NCBI GenBank assembly: GCA_947166105.1
Contig: CAMVCZ010000041.1
Location: 1-32,482 of the forward strand
Length of the DNA: 32,482 nucleotides
Direction: 5' to 3'
Origin: an uncultured Bacteroidales bacterium
Lineage (GTDB): Bacteria; Bacteroidota; Bacteroidia; Bacteroidales; F082
Shown: in pieces, positions 15,789 through 24,239 of the stretch
Position numbering within the stretch: position 1 is the stretch's first letter
Layout: the number at the start of each line of letters is the position of its first letter
The notes under the pieces: model-generated
The model's input: only the letters and a program-made list of their open reading frames with translations
What the model was told of the DNA's origin: nothing
Database searches by the model: none
Program-made: the position numbers and the translations under genes

Positions 15789-17501
15789 TCAATACACCAC
15801 CTTCATTTTCAAGGTTTTGTTATTCCCCACCCCGTCAGTCACCACGACTTTCACATTGTTGGTGCCTTTCTTCATCTTTTCGTCGATTTCGTAATAGAGC
15901 AAAGCGTTCTTGGCATCATATTGACCAAGCACCCAAACATCGTCAAGATAAATGTCGTAGGTTTCAATTCCTGTCATGTCGTCTGAAATCTTGAACCTCA
16001 GCGACTTGAGCGCACTCACCGACTGCCCGTCCTTGAAATTGGACGCTTTGACCGTGGGCGCAACCGAATCGATTTTGATGGTAAACTCGCCCAACGAGCG
16101 GGTCGCGACTTCCATGCAGCCGCCTTTCATCTTGCCACCAAGCGAAGACACCTTACCACTGTTGTCGAAATAAGCAATGTATTTTCCGGGATGATCGGCC
16201 CAAGCCTCGTCAGGACGGATTCGGACGGTGAACTGCTTGAAGGTTGTCAATTCCTCATCGCCGAAACGGTAAATACGTGAGCAACAGCCTCTTTCGTCCC
16301 TCTGGCCCGTCTGAATCCATTCGTCACGGAAAAGCGTGCCTCGCTCCATCGAAACATTGAAATCATCAATCGTAATGTTGTTGTTCAACGAGCCGTCGGC
16401 TTTCACGAAATACTCGCTGCGACGGCGTTCTGGTCGCTCCACATAAACGGGTGCAGTGCCCACCAACTTGAAACTAATCTGAGATGTATTACCCACATAA
16501 TCAGCGATTTTTAAGCGCACATTCACCGTGTCGCCCTCGTTCACTGTCACCGTTCCGTTCCGTTTTTCAATCATTTGCAGTTTGTTGAACGGGTCGGTTT
16601 CGGTGCGCACATAACTCGTTTTCTTCTGCTTATAACGGCGATAATCCAAAAGGCTGTTCACATAGCGCGGCTCGCTGTAGGAAAAACTGTCGCACTCCAC
16701 CTGAAAAGCCAGTTCGTCGTCAAGGTAAAGCTCATAAAGATAGGGGCCGTTCTTGTTGGTCGAAGTGCCCACTTGGTCGAAGGTGCGGATGCCAAACCCG
16801 ATGGCACCATTGGCGCGGACGATATTCCTGTCTTTCAATGTATAACGGCCTTTATCGCCACCTTCAACGGAGAAATACATCGGTTTGATACCACCCTCCA
16901 AAGTCGCTTCGTCACCCAAAGGATAGACTGACACACCTTGTATGAGCGGGCGCGTATTGTCCTCAATCTTGTATCCGAAATACATCGGATTGACCGGTTT
17001 TTCGCTCAGCGTGTGACGGATTTCGAAATGCAGATGCGGGCCTCCCGAACCGCCAGAATTGCCCGAATAGGCAATCAAATCACCTTTTTTTATCGGGAAC
17101 TTGTCCTTGTCGGGATAAATCTGCGAGGCAAATTTCTTGTGTTTGTATTGATAATCCTTCACATATTTGGCAATCTCGCCCGAAAACCGCTGCAAATGGG
17201 CATACACGCTCGTATAGCCATCGTAATGCGTGATATACAGCACGTTACCATAACCGTATGGCGAAACTCCGATACGGCTGATGTAGCCATCGGCGACGGC
17301 AAACACCTTTTTGCCCTCCACGCCCTGCGTCTTGATGTCGAGGCCTGCATGGATGTGGTTGGGACGGATTTCGCCGAATGTGGCGGAAAGGTAAATCGGG
17401 ATGTCAAGAGGCTTGCCGTAATTGGGAAACGACTCCTGGGCCACACCCCAAAAAGCCGACAAAACAAAAGCCAAAACCAAGGTTGAATGTAGTTTCTTCA
17501 T
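15789..17501 (-). CDS. M23-family (LytM-type) zinc peptidase, secreted
   Basis: 570 residues with a signal peptide (KKLHSTLVLAFVLSAFWGVAQ). The peptidase domain comes first: zinc ligands His51 and Asp55 (HIHAGLDI), His102 (YAHLQ), and the H-x-H of GGPHLHFEIR (His156/His158). The complete set implies an active peptidoglycan endopeptidase in the periplasm. The C-terminal 370 residues form several beta-sandwich-like segments, with an Ig-like region near the end (TVKASNFKDGQSVSALKSLRFKISDD). It is divergent from the LTA-synthase-like gene, sharing an interdigitated promoter region. The restriction-modification gene follows on the same strand and may be read through from here. Confidence 0.92.
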   Translation of the reverse strand: MKKLHSTLVLAFVLSAFWGVAQESFPNYGKPLDIPIYLSATFGEIRPNHIHAGLDIKTQGVEGKKVFAVADGYISRIGVSPYGYGNVLYITHYDGYTSVYAHLQRFSGEIAKYVKDYQYKHKKFASQIYPDKDKFPIKKGDLIAYSGNSGGSGGPHLHFEIRHTLSEKPVNPMYFGYKIEDNTRPLIQGVSVYPLGDEATLEGGIKPMYFSVEGGDKGRYTLKDRNIVRANGAIGFGIRTFDQVGTSTNKNGPYLYELYLDDELAFQVECDSFSYSEPRYVNSLLDYRRYKQKKTSYVRTETDPFNKLQMIEKRNGTVTVNEGDTVNVRLKIADYVGNTSQISFKLVGTAPVYVERPERRRSEYFVKADGSLNNNITIDDFNVSMERGTLFRDEWIQTGQRDERGCCSRIYRFGDEELTTFKQFTVRIRPDEAWADHPGKYIAYFDNSGKVSSLGGKMKGGCMEVATRSLGEFTIKIDSVAPTVKASNFKDGQSVSALKSLRFKISDDMTGIETYDIYLDDVWVLGQYDAKNALLYYEIDEKMKKGTNNVKVVVTDGVGNNKTLKMKVVY

Positions 17502-17525
17502 CGTGAAAACAGATTAGTTGAAATT

Positions 17526-17559
17526 TTGGGCAAAAATAGCACTTTTTTATATACTTTTG
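17526..17559 (+). promoter_or_regulatory. Promoter of the LTA-synthase-like operon
   Basis: TTG at 17526-17528 and TACTTTTG at 17552-17559, spacer 23 bp; the ATG at 17581 follows 21 bp later. It occupies the same DNA as the divergent M23 promoter. Confidence 0.7.
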
Positions 17560-17562
17560 CAA
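17531..17562 (-). promoter_or_regulatory. Promoter of the M23 peptidase gene
   Basis: On the minus strand TTG at 17562-17560 and TATTTTTG at 17538-17531, spacer 21 bp; the ATG at 17501 follows 29 bp later. Confidence 0.7.
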
Positions 17563-17580
17563 CGGAAAACGGAACAATCG

Positions 17581-19569
17581 ATGCGACGACAGACCCAAAA
17601 AGAGAAGATTCAAGAGTGGCTTGGAAAGCCTTATATGCGGCTTGTTTACAGGCTCTTGGCCATCCTTTTGGCCCTCAGCATCAGCCGTTGGATGGTCTAT
17701 CTTTTCAACCAGCAGTTTTTTCACCAACTGACGCTCGGCCAAGCCTTGAAGCTCTATTTCTATGGCATGAGGTTCGACTTGCCCATTGTGGTGGGCCTCA
17801 ACTTGCCCGTCATCCTTTATTATTGTTTCCCTTCGCTCAAAATCTACAACAAAGTGGCGCAAAAGGTCATCGACTTCATTTATGTGATTGTCAACGCCTT
17901 CGCTATCCTATTGAATTTCATCGATATAGTATGTTTCCATTTCTTCGGGAAGCACCTCACTATCGACTTCCTGAAAGTGCTCGGCAACTCCGACGAGGTG
18001 TCGTTTGGCATCGTCAGACAGGTGCTTTTCGATTATTGGTACCTGCTCGTCATTTTCATCCTTTTTGTATTGGTTATTAGCGTAGTAGCGCAGCACACCC
18101 GACTTCACGCCCCTGAGAAGAAAATCGAGCCTCGATGGCATCTCAAGCAAAGTATCAGCTTGGGTGTCATGCTCTTATTGTCTATCATAGCATGGCGAGG
18201 CGGCCTGCAAGCCAAACCCATCACTATGGCAACCGCCATGCAGTATACCGACCCACAAAACGCGCCCATTTTGCTCAACACGCCGTTTTGCCTTGTCACC
18301 ACCCACGAAACCGAGCTGAAAGAAATAGCCGGAGACTATGAAACCGGCTTTTCACCCATCCATAAAAACCTGTCAGCGAACCGTTTCATCGAAAGCGACA
18401 CCTTGAGCATCGACAGTATTCCTGACAATTTGGTCATCATCATCCTAAAAAACGTCGGGCAGGAAATGGTCAGTTACTACAGCCACGACCGCCGCTTCCC
18501 CCTCACACCTTTCCTCGATTCGCTTCTCGGCCAAAGCCTTACGTTCAACGGCATGTCGAACAGCCGCCGCAGCCTTGAAGTGCTGCCTTCCATATTGGCA
18601 AGCATTCCGGCCATGATGGACAACGATTTCGTGAGGTCGCCTTACGCCGAAAACGACTTCGACGCCTTTGGCCAACACCTGCAACGGCACGGCTACAACA
18701 CCATTTTCATGCACGGCGGCAACAACGGCGTTCAAGGTTTTGATGAGTTCTCGCACCGAGCCGGTTTCAAGAATTATTTCGGGCGCATCGAATACGACGA
18801 CGATAGCGACTATGACGGGCAATGGGGCATTTACGACGGGCCTTTCCTGCAATACGCCGCCCACACCCTCAACCGCGTGCATCAGCCTTTCGCCACGGCC
18901 ATCTACACGCTTTCTTCGCGCTATCCGTACAAGATGCCCAAGAGTTTCGTACTGCCCAAAGAAAGCTATTTCTGGACGGGCTTTGAGAAAACCATCTATT
19001 ATGTCGATTGCGCTTTGAAGGACTTTTTCGAGACCGCCTCGCAAATGCCGTGGTTCGACAACACCCTTTTCGTCATCACCGCCGACTACTCCAACAACGA
19101 GCATTTCCAACCCGAATACAGCAACGTTTGGGGCATGTATTCCATCCCGATTGCGTTCTATTACCCAAAGAAAATCAAGCCTTTGCATTGCAACGAGATT
19201 GCCCAACAAATTGACCTTGGGCCTTCCATCCTTGCCGCACTCCATGTGAACGACACCCTTTTCTCTTTCGGGCGCAACCTCTTCGACACCATCAGTGAAC
19301 AGGCCTTTGCCAGCTATTACAACCTCACCTACCAATATTGCGACGGCACTTATTTGGTGCAATCCGATGGCGAGAATCCATTCGGCATTTTCAGGCCCAT
19401 CAACGACTCGCTCCTGAACGACAACCTCATCGACCGACTTCAATGCCAAGACGTGTTCGACAGGCTCTACCATTTTATGCAGGTGTACAACAACAGAATG
19501 ATTACCAACAGTTTGAAACCATCAATATCAGATTTTTATGGGCAAGCAGAAGATTCGATTCATCATTAA
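17581..19569 (+). CDS. LTA-synthase-like alkaline-phosphatase-superfamily membrane protein, active site altered
   Basis: 662 residues from 17581; the promoter box at 17552-17559 rules out the start at 17518. About five transmembrane helices occupy the first 210 residues, then an extracytoplasmic sulfatase-like domain with family landmarks NSRRSLEVLPSILASIP, FMHGGNNGVQGFDEF and WGIYDGPFL. Relatives transfer phosphoglycerol or phosphoethanolamine. Here the metal and nucleophile positions differ from the family as I know it: Glu of the MES motif is Lys (LKNVGQE, about 290), the nucleophile Thr is Ser (about 331), His of SSHxPF is Arg (SSRYPY), and the TADH motif reads TADYS (about 500-504). It may be a pseudoenzyme. 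It overlaps the lipid-kinase gene by 32 bp. Confidence 0.85.
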   Translation: MRRQTQKEKIQEWLGKPYMRLVYRLLAILLALSISRWMVYLFNQQFFHQLTLGQALKLYFYGMRFDLPIVVGLNLPVILYYCFPSLKIYNKVAQKVIDFIYVIVNAFAILLNFIDIVCFHFFGKHLTIDFLKVLGNSDEVSFGIVRQVLFDYWYLLVIFILFVLVISVVAQHTRLHAPEKKIEPRWHLKQSISLGVMLLLSIIAWRGGLQAKPITMATAMQYTDPQNAPILLNTPFCLVTTHETELKEIAGDYETGFSPIHKNLSANRFIESDTLSIDSIPDNLVIIILKNVGQEMVSYYSHDRRFPLTPFLDSLLGQSLTFNGMSNSRRSLEVLPSILASIPAMMDNDFVRSPYAENDFDAFGQHLQRHGYNTIFMHGGNNGVQGFDEFSHRAGFKNYFGRIEYDDDSDYDGQWGIYDGPFLQYAAHTLNRVHQPFATAIYTLSSRYPYKMPKSFVLPKESYFWTGFEKTIYYVDCALKDFFETASQMPWFDNTLFVITADYSNNEHFQPEYSNVWGMYSIPIAFYYPKKIKPLHCNEIAQQIDLGPSILAALHVNDTLFSFGRNLFDTISEQAFASYYNLTYQYCDGTYLVQSDGENPFGIFRPINDSLLNDNLIDRLQCQDVFDRLYHFMQVYNNRMITNSLKPSISDFYGQAEDSIHH

Positions 19570-20428
19570 CCCAATCTCCGGCAAGAAGCACAAAGAGCAC
19601 CTCCCACAGCAAATCAAGGAGCATCTCGACCTCTCGAAATTTGACTATGAGATTTGCGTTTCCGAGTACCCAAGCCATGCCATCATGCTTGCTCAAGATG
19701 CCATCAACCAGCATTTTGACATTCTCGCCGTGGCTGGTGGCGATGGCTCTGTCAACGAAGTGGGCACGCGCCTCATCGGCACCGATTTGGCCTTGGCCAT
19801 CATCCCCTGCGGCTCGGGCAACGGTCTTTCGCGCTGCCTCAACATTCCGCTCGACCCCATCAAAGCCTTGCAAGTCATCAACAGGAACGAGAGGCGCAAA
19901 ATCGACACTGTCACCGTGAATGGCACACCGTTCATCAGCATTTCGGGAACGGGCTACGACGCCAAGGTTGCCGAAGACTACAGCAAAGACCCGCGCCGAG
20001 GTTTCGACACCTATTTCAGGTACATTGTCCTCAACTACATCACCATGAACGAGCAGCCCTACACCATCATCACGCCCACCGAAACCCTTGAAGTCAACGC
20101 TTTTTTCATCTCGTTTGCCAACTCCAACCAAATGGGCTACGATTTCCCCATCTCGCCTCATGCCTCGCTGTGGGACGGCAAAGTCGACCTTTGCATCGTG
20201 CAGAAACCCAATCCGTTGGAACTTCCCATCATGGGCGGTTACATGATTGATGGCATGATGGACAAAGCGCCAAAAGTGAAAATCATACAAACTCCCGAAG
20301 CCACCATCATCCGGCCCAAGGCCGAGGTCATCAACCTCGACGGCGAGTCAGTAATGATGGAAAAAGACCTTCATCTCAAAGTTAATCCATTAAGCCTCAA
20401 CATTATTTGCAATGAAACACAAAAGTGA
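19538..20428 (+). CDS. Diacylglycerol kinase-family lipid kinase
   Basis: 296 residues. The catalytic domain shows NPISGKK near the N-terminus, the nucleotide loop AVAGGDGSVNEVGTRL (GGDGS at 67-71) and IPCGSGNGLSR (about 89-99), all diagnostic of the DagK/YegS/sphingosine-kinase family. It would phosphorylate a lipid such as diacylglycerol at the inner face of the membrane; the exact lipid is not evident. It overlaps the upstream LTA-synthase-like gene by 32 bp and the SUI1 gene by 17 bp, so all are co-translated. LTA synthases release diacylglycerol, which makes a lipid-recycling link attractive, although the upstream enzyme looks catalytically altered. Confidence 0.9.
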   Translation: MGKQKIRFIINPISGKKHKEHLPQQIKEHLDLSKFDYEICVSEYPSHAIMLAQDAINQHFDILAVAGGDGSVNEVGTRLIGTDLALAIIPCGSGNGLSRCLNIPLDPIKALQVINRNERRKIDTVTVNGTPFISISGTGYDAKVAEDYSKDPRRGFDTYFRYIVLNYITMNEQPYTIITPTETLEVNAFFISFANSNQMGYDFPISPHASLWDGKVDLCIVQKPNPLELPIMGGYMIDGMMDKAPKVKIIQTPEATIIRPKAEVINLDGESVMMEKDLHLKVNPLSLNIICNETQK

Positions 20429-20753
20429 CAACAACGGCACAGTATATTCCACCAACCCCAACTTCGTCTTCGACTACGGCGAGGAAGAAGCCGTAACGCT
20501 CGAACCCGCCAAGCAAAACCTGCGCGTAATGCTCGACAAGAAGCAGCGCGGCGGCAAGAAAGTCACCCTCATCACGGGTTTCCAAGGCTCCGATTTCGAT
20601 TTGGCCGTCTTGGGAAAAGAGTTGAAATCGGCCTGCGGCGTGGGCGGCAGCACCAAAGACGGCGAAATCCTGTTGCAAGGCGACTTCCGTGAGAAAGTGC
20701 TGGCCATGTTGCTCCAAAAAGGATACACCAAAACCAAAATTAGCGGAATATGA
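20412..20753 (+). CDS. SUI1/eIF1-family translation factor (YciH-like)
   Basis: 113 residues. The C-terminal two thirds match the SUI1 fold: LRVMLDKKQRGGKKVTLITGF, then LAVLGKELKSACGVGGSTKDGEILLQGDFREKVLAMLLQKGY. Bacterial YciH proteins bind the 30S subunit and have been linked to start-site fidelity and stress; the physiological role is unsettled. The N-terminal 35 residues are variable. The gene overlaps the lipid kinase by 17 bp and shares an ATGA with the channel gene. Nothing in its sequence suggests a membrane function, so its place in this operon is unexplained. Confidence 0.92.
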   Translation: MKHKSDNNGTVYSTNPNFVFDYGEEEAVTLEPAKQNLRVMLDKKQRGGKKVTLITGFQGSDFDLAVLGKELKSACGVGGSTKDGEILLQGDFREKVLAMLLQKGYTKTKISGI

Positions 20754-21970
20754 TCGTAAAATACTTAGAAATCCTGAAAAGCCTCAATCTCAGGATGGGC
20801 CTTAGCCAAAGCCTTTCGACAAGCATTGCCGAAACGGTTGCCGCTTTGTCGGTGGTGATTGTAAGCATCATTATCTACTTCATAATCAAATTCATAATCA
20901 AGAAGACCGTCTACCGAATCATCCAACTTTCGACGAACAAATACGACGACCTTCTCATCAAAAACAAGGTCATTGGGCGCATTTGCCTGCTCATTCCCGC
21001 CCTCATCACAGGCGCTTTGGTTGACAACGCCCTCCCCCATTTCCCCGAAACGGCGGCTTTCCTTATGAAACTGGTCAACATCTTCGAAATCGTCATTTGC
21101 ACCATGATTATCAGTGCTTTCGTCACGACTGGAGAAGATTTGTACAACACCCGCGAAATGTCGAAAACCAAGCCGCTTACCGGCATGGTGCAAGTCACAA
21201 AAATCGTGCTTTACGTCCTGACAGGCTTAGTCATCATCGCCTTTGTTTTGGGCACCAAAATCAGCAATATTCTCCTCAGTTTGGGTACCATGTCGGCGGT
21301 CATTCTGCTGATTTTCCAGGACGTCATCAAAGGATTCGTGGGCGGCCTGCAACTTTCCATCAACGACATGCTTCGCCTCGGCGACTGGATTGTGATGGGT
21401 CCCGCCGACGGCAATGTCATAGAAATCAACCTGACCACCGTGAAAGTGCAAAATTGGGACAACACCATCACCACCATCCCGACTTACAACTTGGTTTCCA
21501 ACCCGTTCACCAATTGGCGCGGCATGTCGGAATCGGGCGGACGACGCATTGCTCGCACCATAAATATCGATGTTAACACCATCCGCTACTGCACGCCTGA
21601 GATGATTGAGAAATACAAGCGTTATTCCCTAATCAAGGACTATCTCATTCAGAAAGAGGAAGATATAATTGAATACAACAAAGCCAACAACATCGACACT
21701 AACGAGATACTGAACGGTCGCCAACAGACCAACTTGGGCGTTTTCCGCGCCTACATCAAGGCTTACATCAACAACAATCCCAAGTTGAACCACAACCTCA
21801 CAATGATGGTGCGCCAGATGCAGCCTACCGAATTTGGCGTGCCGTTGCAAATATACACTTTCAGCAGCGACAAACGGTGGGTCAACTACGAAGAAATCCA
21901 AAGCGACATCTTCGACCACATCATTGCCGCCGCGCCCATGTTTGACCTGAAGATCTACCAGAAGCATTAG
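20750..21970 (+). CDS. MscS-family mechanosensitive channel (YbdG-like)
   Basis: 406 residues. There are about five transmembrane helices. The pore-lining helix is followed by the highly conserved segment VIKGFVGGLQLSINDMLRLGDWI, the beta domain VIEINLTTVKVQNWDNTITTIPTYNLVSNPF, and NWRGMSESGGRRI, which is characteristic of the YbdG/MscM branch. Such channels release solutes on hypo-osmotic shock or sense hyperosmotic stress. The YbdG-type insertion after the beta domain (about residues 275-340) is present. The start shares an ATGA with the SUI1 gene. It is the last gene of the overlapping operon and is followed by the heptamer repeat. Confidence 0.92.
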   Translation: MIVKYLEILKSLNLRMGLSQSLSTSIAETVAALSVVIVSIIIYFIIKFIIKKTVYRIIQLSTNKYDDLLIKNKVIGRICLLIPALITGALVDNALPHFPETAAFLMKLVNIFEIVICTMIISAFVTTGEDLYNTREMSKTKPLTGMVQVTKIVLYVLTGLVIIAFVLGTKISNILLSLGTMSAVILLIFQDVIKGFVGGLQLSINDMLRLGDWIVMGPADGNVIEINLTTVKVQNWDNTITTIPTYNLVSNPFTNWRGMSESGGRRIARTINIDVNTIRYCTPEMIEKYKRYSLIKDYLIQKEEDIIEYNKANNIDTNEILNGRQQTNLGVFRAYIKAYINNNPKLNHNLTMMVRQMQPTEFGVPLQIYTFSSDKRWVNYEEIQSDIFDHIIAAAPMFDLKIYQKH

Positions 21971-22001
21971 TTTAGAGTTGAGAGTTTAGAGTTGAGAGTT
22001 T
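21970..22001. repeat. AGAGTTG/AGAGTTT heptamer repeat after the MscS gene
   Basis: Four heptamer units alternate TAGAGTT and GAGAGTT directly after the stop codon. It is the second copy of the repeat seen at 10631-10662, again starting at a stop codon on the same strand. Confidence 0.75.
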
Positions 22002-22025
22002 GTTTAATGTTGAAAGTATAAAGAT

Positions 22026-22940
22026 ATGAATGTAGGAATTGCTTTTACAGAGAAATATTTGAAACTGATGTTCAAGCAGTTGCGCGATGCCTCGCCTGAA
22101 GAAGTGCAGGAAGAATTGGAGCATTGCCGCCGCGAAAACCGCCGAACAGTGCGCATACCGCGCTATTTCAGGGGATTTTTCACCGAAGAGGGAAAATTTG
22201 TCGCCTCAACGGGATTTGAGATGCAGGTTTTCAGGCACAACTACCCTTCACGAAAACTTATCCTTTACCTCCACGGCGGCGCATACATCTATCCGCCCGT
22301 GTTTTTCCATTGGCGCTTTCTGCACGACCTTTGCTTGCGCACGCATTATGACGCACTGATGCCCGTCTATCCCAAGTCGCCGGAATACACTTGCGCGTTT
22401 TCCGTGCAAACCGTGTTGGATTTCTACAAAAGCATCTCTGAATCAAGTCGATACGACGAAATTCACCTTGTCGGCGACTCGGCGGGGGCTTGCTTGTGTT
22501 TGGTGGTAGCCCAAGAAGCCCACAAAAACGGCTGGCAAAAGCCCCTGACCACCACCCTGCTCTCCCCTTGCGTCGACCTGAGCCACAGCAAAGAACAGGA
22601 AATGAGGGCGTTGCAGGAGAAAGACCCCATGCTCCAACTCGACCGCGTCATCACCTTGAATGCCGTTTGGCAAGGCGATTTGCCCGCCCAACATCCGTGG
22701 GTCAGCCCGGTTTTCGGCGACTTCAGCGGCGTCGACAACCTGAGCGTTTACTTCGGCACCGACGAAATCCTCCAGCCTGATTCATTGTTCCTCAAGGAAA
22801 CCTACGAAAAAGCCGGCAAAACAGGCATCTTCCGCGAGTATGCAGGCATGTTCCACACCTTCGCGATGTTCCCGATTCCAGAGGGGTTTGCAGCTTTGAA
22901 GGAGATTGTTAGTGGAATTAAAAGACCTTTGAAAATGTAG
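22026..22940 (+). CDS. Alpha/beta hydrolase, hormone-sensitive-lipase-like esterase
   Basis: 304 residues. The oxyanion-hole motif HGGAY (83-87), nucleophile elbow GDSAG (Ser152), Asp in YFGTDEILQ and His in GMFHTFAMFP complete the catalytic triad of the HSL / bacterial type IV esterase family. There is no signal peptide, so it is probably cytosolic, hydrolysing small esters; the substrate is unknown. The start at 22026 follows the MscS gene by 55 bp, most of it heptamer repeat, and no separate -7 box was recognised, so it may be the tail of that operon. Confidence 0.9.
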   Translation: MNVGIAFTEKYLKLMFKQLRDASPEEVQEELEHCRRENRRTVRIPRYFRGFFTEEGKFVASTGFEMQVFRHNYPSRKLILYLHGGAYIYPPVFFHWRFLHDLCLRTHYDALMPVYPKSPEYTCAFSVQTVLDFYKSISESSRYDEIHLVGDSAGACLCLVVAQEAHKNGWQKPLTTTLLSPCVDLSHSKEQEMRALQEKDPMLQLDRVITLNAVWQGDLPAQHPWVSPVFGDFSGVDNLSVYFGTDEILQPDSLFLKETYEKAGKTGIFREYAGMFHTFAMFPIPEGFAALKEIVSGIKRPLKM

Positions 22941-22956
22941 AATCCAAAAAATGTCT

Positions 22957-22964
22957 TATCTTTG
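22957..22964 (+). promoter_or_regulatory. -7 box for the DUF4143 ATPase gene
   Basis: TATCTTTG, 53 bp upstream of the ATG at 23018. A TTG at 22929-22931 is 25 bp away, slightly longer than usual. Confidence 0.6.
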
Positions 22965-23017
22965 CACCGTATTTTCATTGAAAATCCGACTTCACTATCC
23001 TGATTTTAAAGAAAAAT

Positions 23018-24157
23018 ATGTACAAAAGAGTATTTGACATTGAGAATCAATTGGACGAGGCCATGTTTCTTTTTGGCGCTCGACAAGTTGGAAAATCCAC
23101 CTTGCTGAAAGAGCGTTTCCCAAATGCAATTTATTACGATTTGTTGAAATCAGACCTCCGTCGGCGGTTGACACGTAACCCGGAAACCTTCAGGGAAGCG
23201 CTTTCCTCCAAACCTGAAAACACATTGGTCGTCGTCGATGAAATCCAGAAAATCCCCGACCTTCTTGATGAAGTGCATTGGCTGATGGTGGAAAAGAAAC
23301 TTCGCTTTATCCTCAGCGGCTCCAGTGCGAGGAAACTGAAAAGAAGCGGCGCCAACACTTTAGGAGGCAGAGCGCAACCCAGAACACTATTCCCTTTAGT
23401 TTGGCCAGAAGTGACTGATTTCGAGATTGACAAAGCCGTGCAAAACGGCATGATTCCAAGGCATTACATGGCCAAGGATGCGCCCGACCGCATCGAGGGT
23501 TATGTCAGCATTTATCTGAAAGAGGAAATCCAAGAAGAAGCGTTGGTGCAAAACATTGATGCCTTTGAGCGTTTCATGGAAGTTGCAGCTATCTCCGACG
23601 GCGAAATGATTAACTATGAGAACATTGCCTCTGATTGTGGCATCGCTGCAAAGACGGTGAAAGCCTATTTCCAAATACTGAAAGACACCTTGATAGGGTA
23701 TGAGATTCCTGCTTACAGGAAAGTCATCAAGCGGAGGTTGGTGCAGGCTCCAAGATTCTATTATTTCGATGTTGGGCTGACCAATTACCTGCTCGGGCGA
23801 AACTCGTTAAAACGAGGTACTGCCGACTATGGCCACGCCTTTGAGCATTTGGTCATCCAGGAAATCATCGCCTATCATGGCTATTCACGCTCAAGAGAGG
23901 TCGTCTCCTATTGGCACACCTACACTAATATTGAGGTCGATGTGGTCATTGGTGAGGCAAGGGTTGCCATTGAGATAAAATCGTGCGAAGAAGTCAAGAC
24001 TCGACATAAGGCAGGACTGAAAACCTTTAAAGAGGAACACCCCGAAGCCCGTCTGATTTTGGTTTCGCTCGACCCCATCACAAGGCTTTCCGAAGACAAA
24101 GAACTTGTCTATGTAACGGATTTCTTCAAGATGCTTTGGGATGGCGAAATTTTCTAA
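23018..24157 (+). CDS. AAA_14/DUF4143 ATPase
   Basis: 379 residues. Walker A is GARQVGKST (20-28), Walker B is VVVDEIQK (Asp74-Glu75), and ILSGSSARK follows as sensor. The C-terminal DUF4143 region contains NIEVDVVIGEARVAIEIKS, with the spacing of a PD-(D/E)XK nuclease core (Asp, then Glu-x-Lys), intact here in contrast to the ATPase at 3172-4374. These proteins are abundant in Bacteroidota and archaea and largely uncharacterised; a nuclease or DNA-binding function is inferred from the fold only. It has its own promoter and stands alone between the esterase and pnuC. Confidence 0.88.
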   Translation: MYKRVFDIENQLDEAMFLFGARQVGKSTLLKERFPNAIYYDLLKSDLRRRLTRNPETFREALSSKPENTLVVVDEIQKIPDLLDEVHWLMVEKKLRFILSGSSARKLKRSGANTLGGRAQPRTLFPLVWPEVTDFEIDKAVQNGMIPRHYMAKDAPDRIEGYVSIYLKEEIQEEALVQNIDAFERFMEVAAISDGEMINYENIASDCGIAAKTVKAYFQILKDTLIGYEIPAYRKVIKRRLVQAPRFYYFDVGLTNYLLGRNSLKRGTADYGHAFEHLVIQEIIAYHGYSRSREVVSYWHTYTNIEVDVVIGEARVAIEIKSCEEVKTRHKAGLKTFKEEHPEARLILVSLDPITRLSEDKELVYVTDFFKMLWDGEIF

Positions 24158-24200
24158 AGTGAAACCGCGTAAATTTTAGCGCAAATTGCTCCATAAAACT

Positions 24201-24208
24201 TATCTTTG
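24201..24208 (+). promoter_or_regulatory. -7 box for pnuC
   Basis: TATCTTTG, 31 bp upstream of the ATG at 24240. It falls inside the open frame that begins at 24186 and so fixes the later start. No TTG at the usual -33 spacing, and no riboswitch-like leader in the short 5' region. Confidence 0.6.
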
Positions 24209-24239
24209 CCACGCAAAACCTACAGAACAACAATATATC

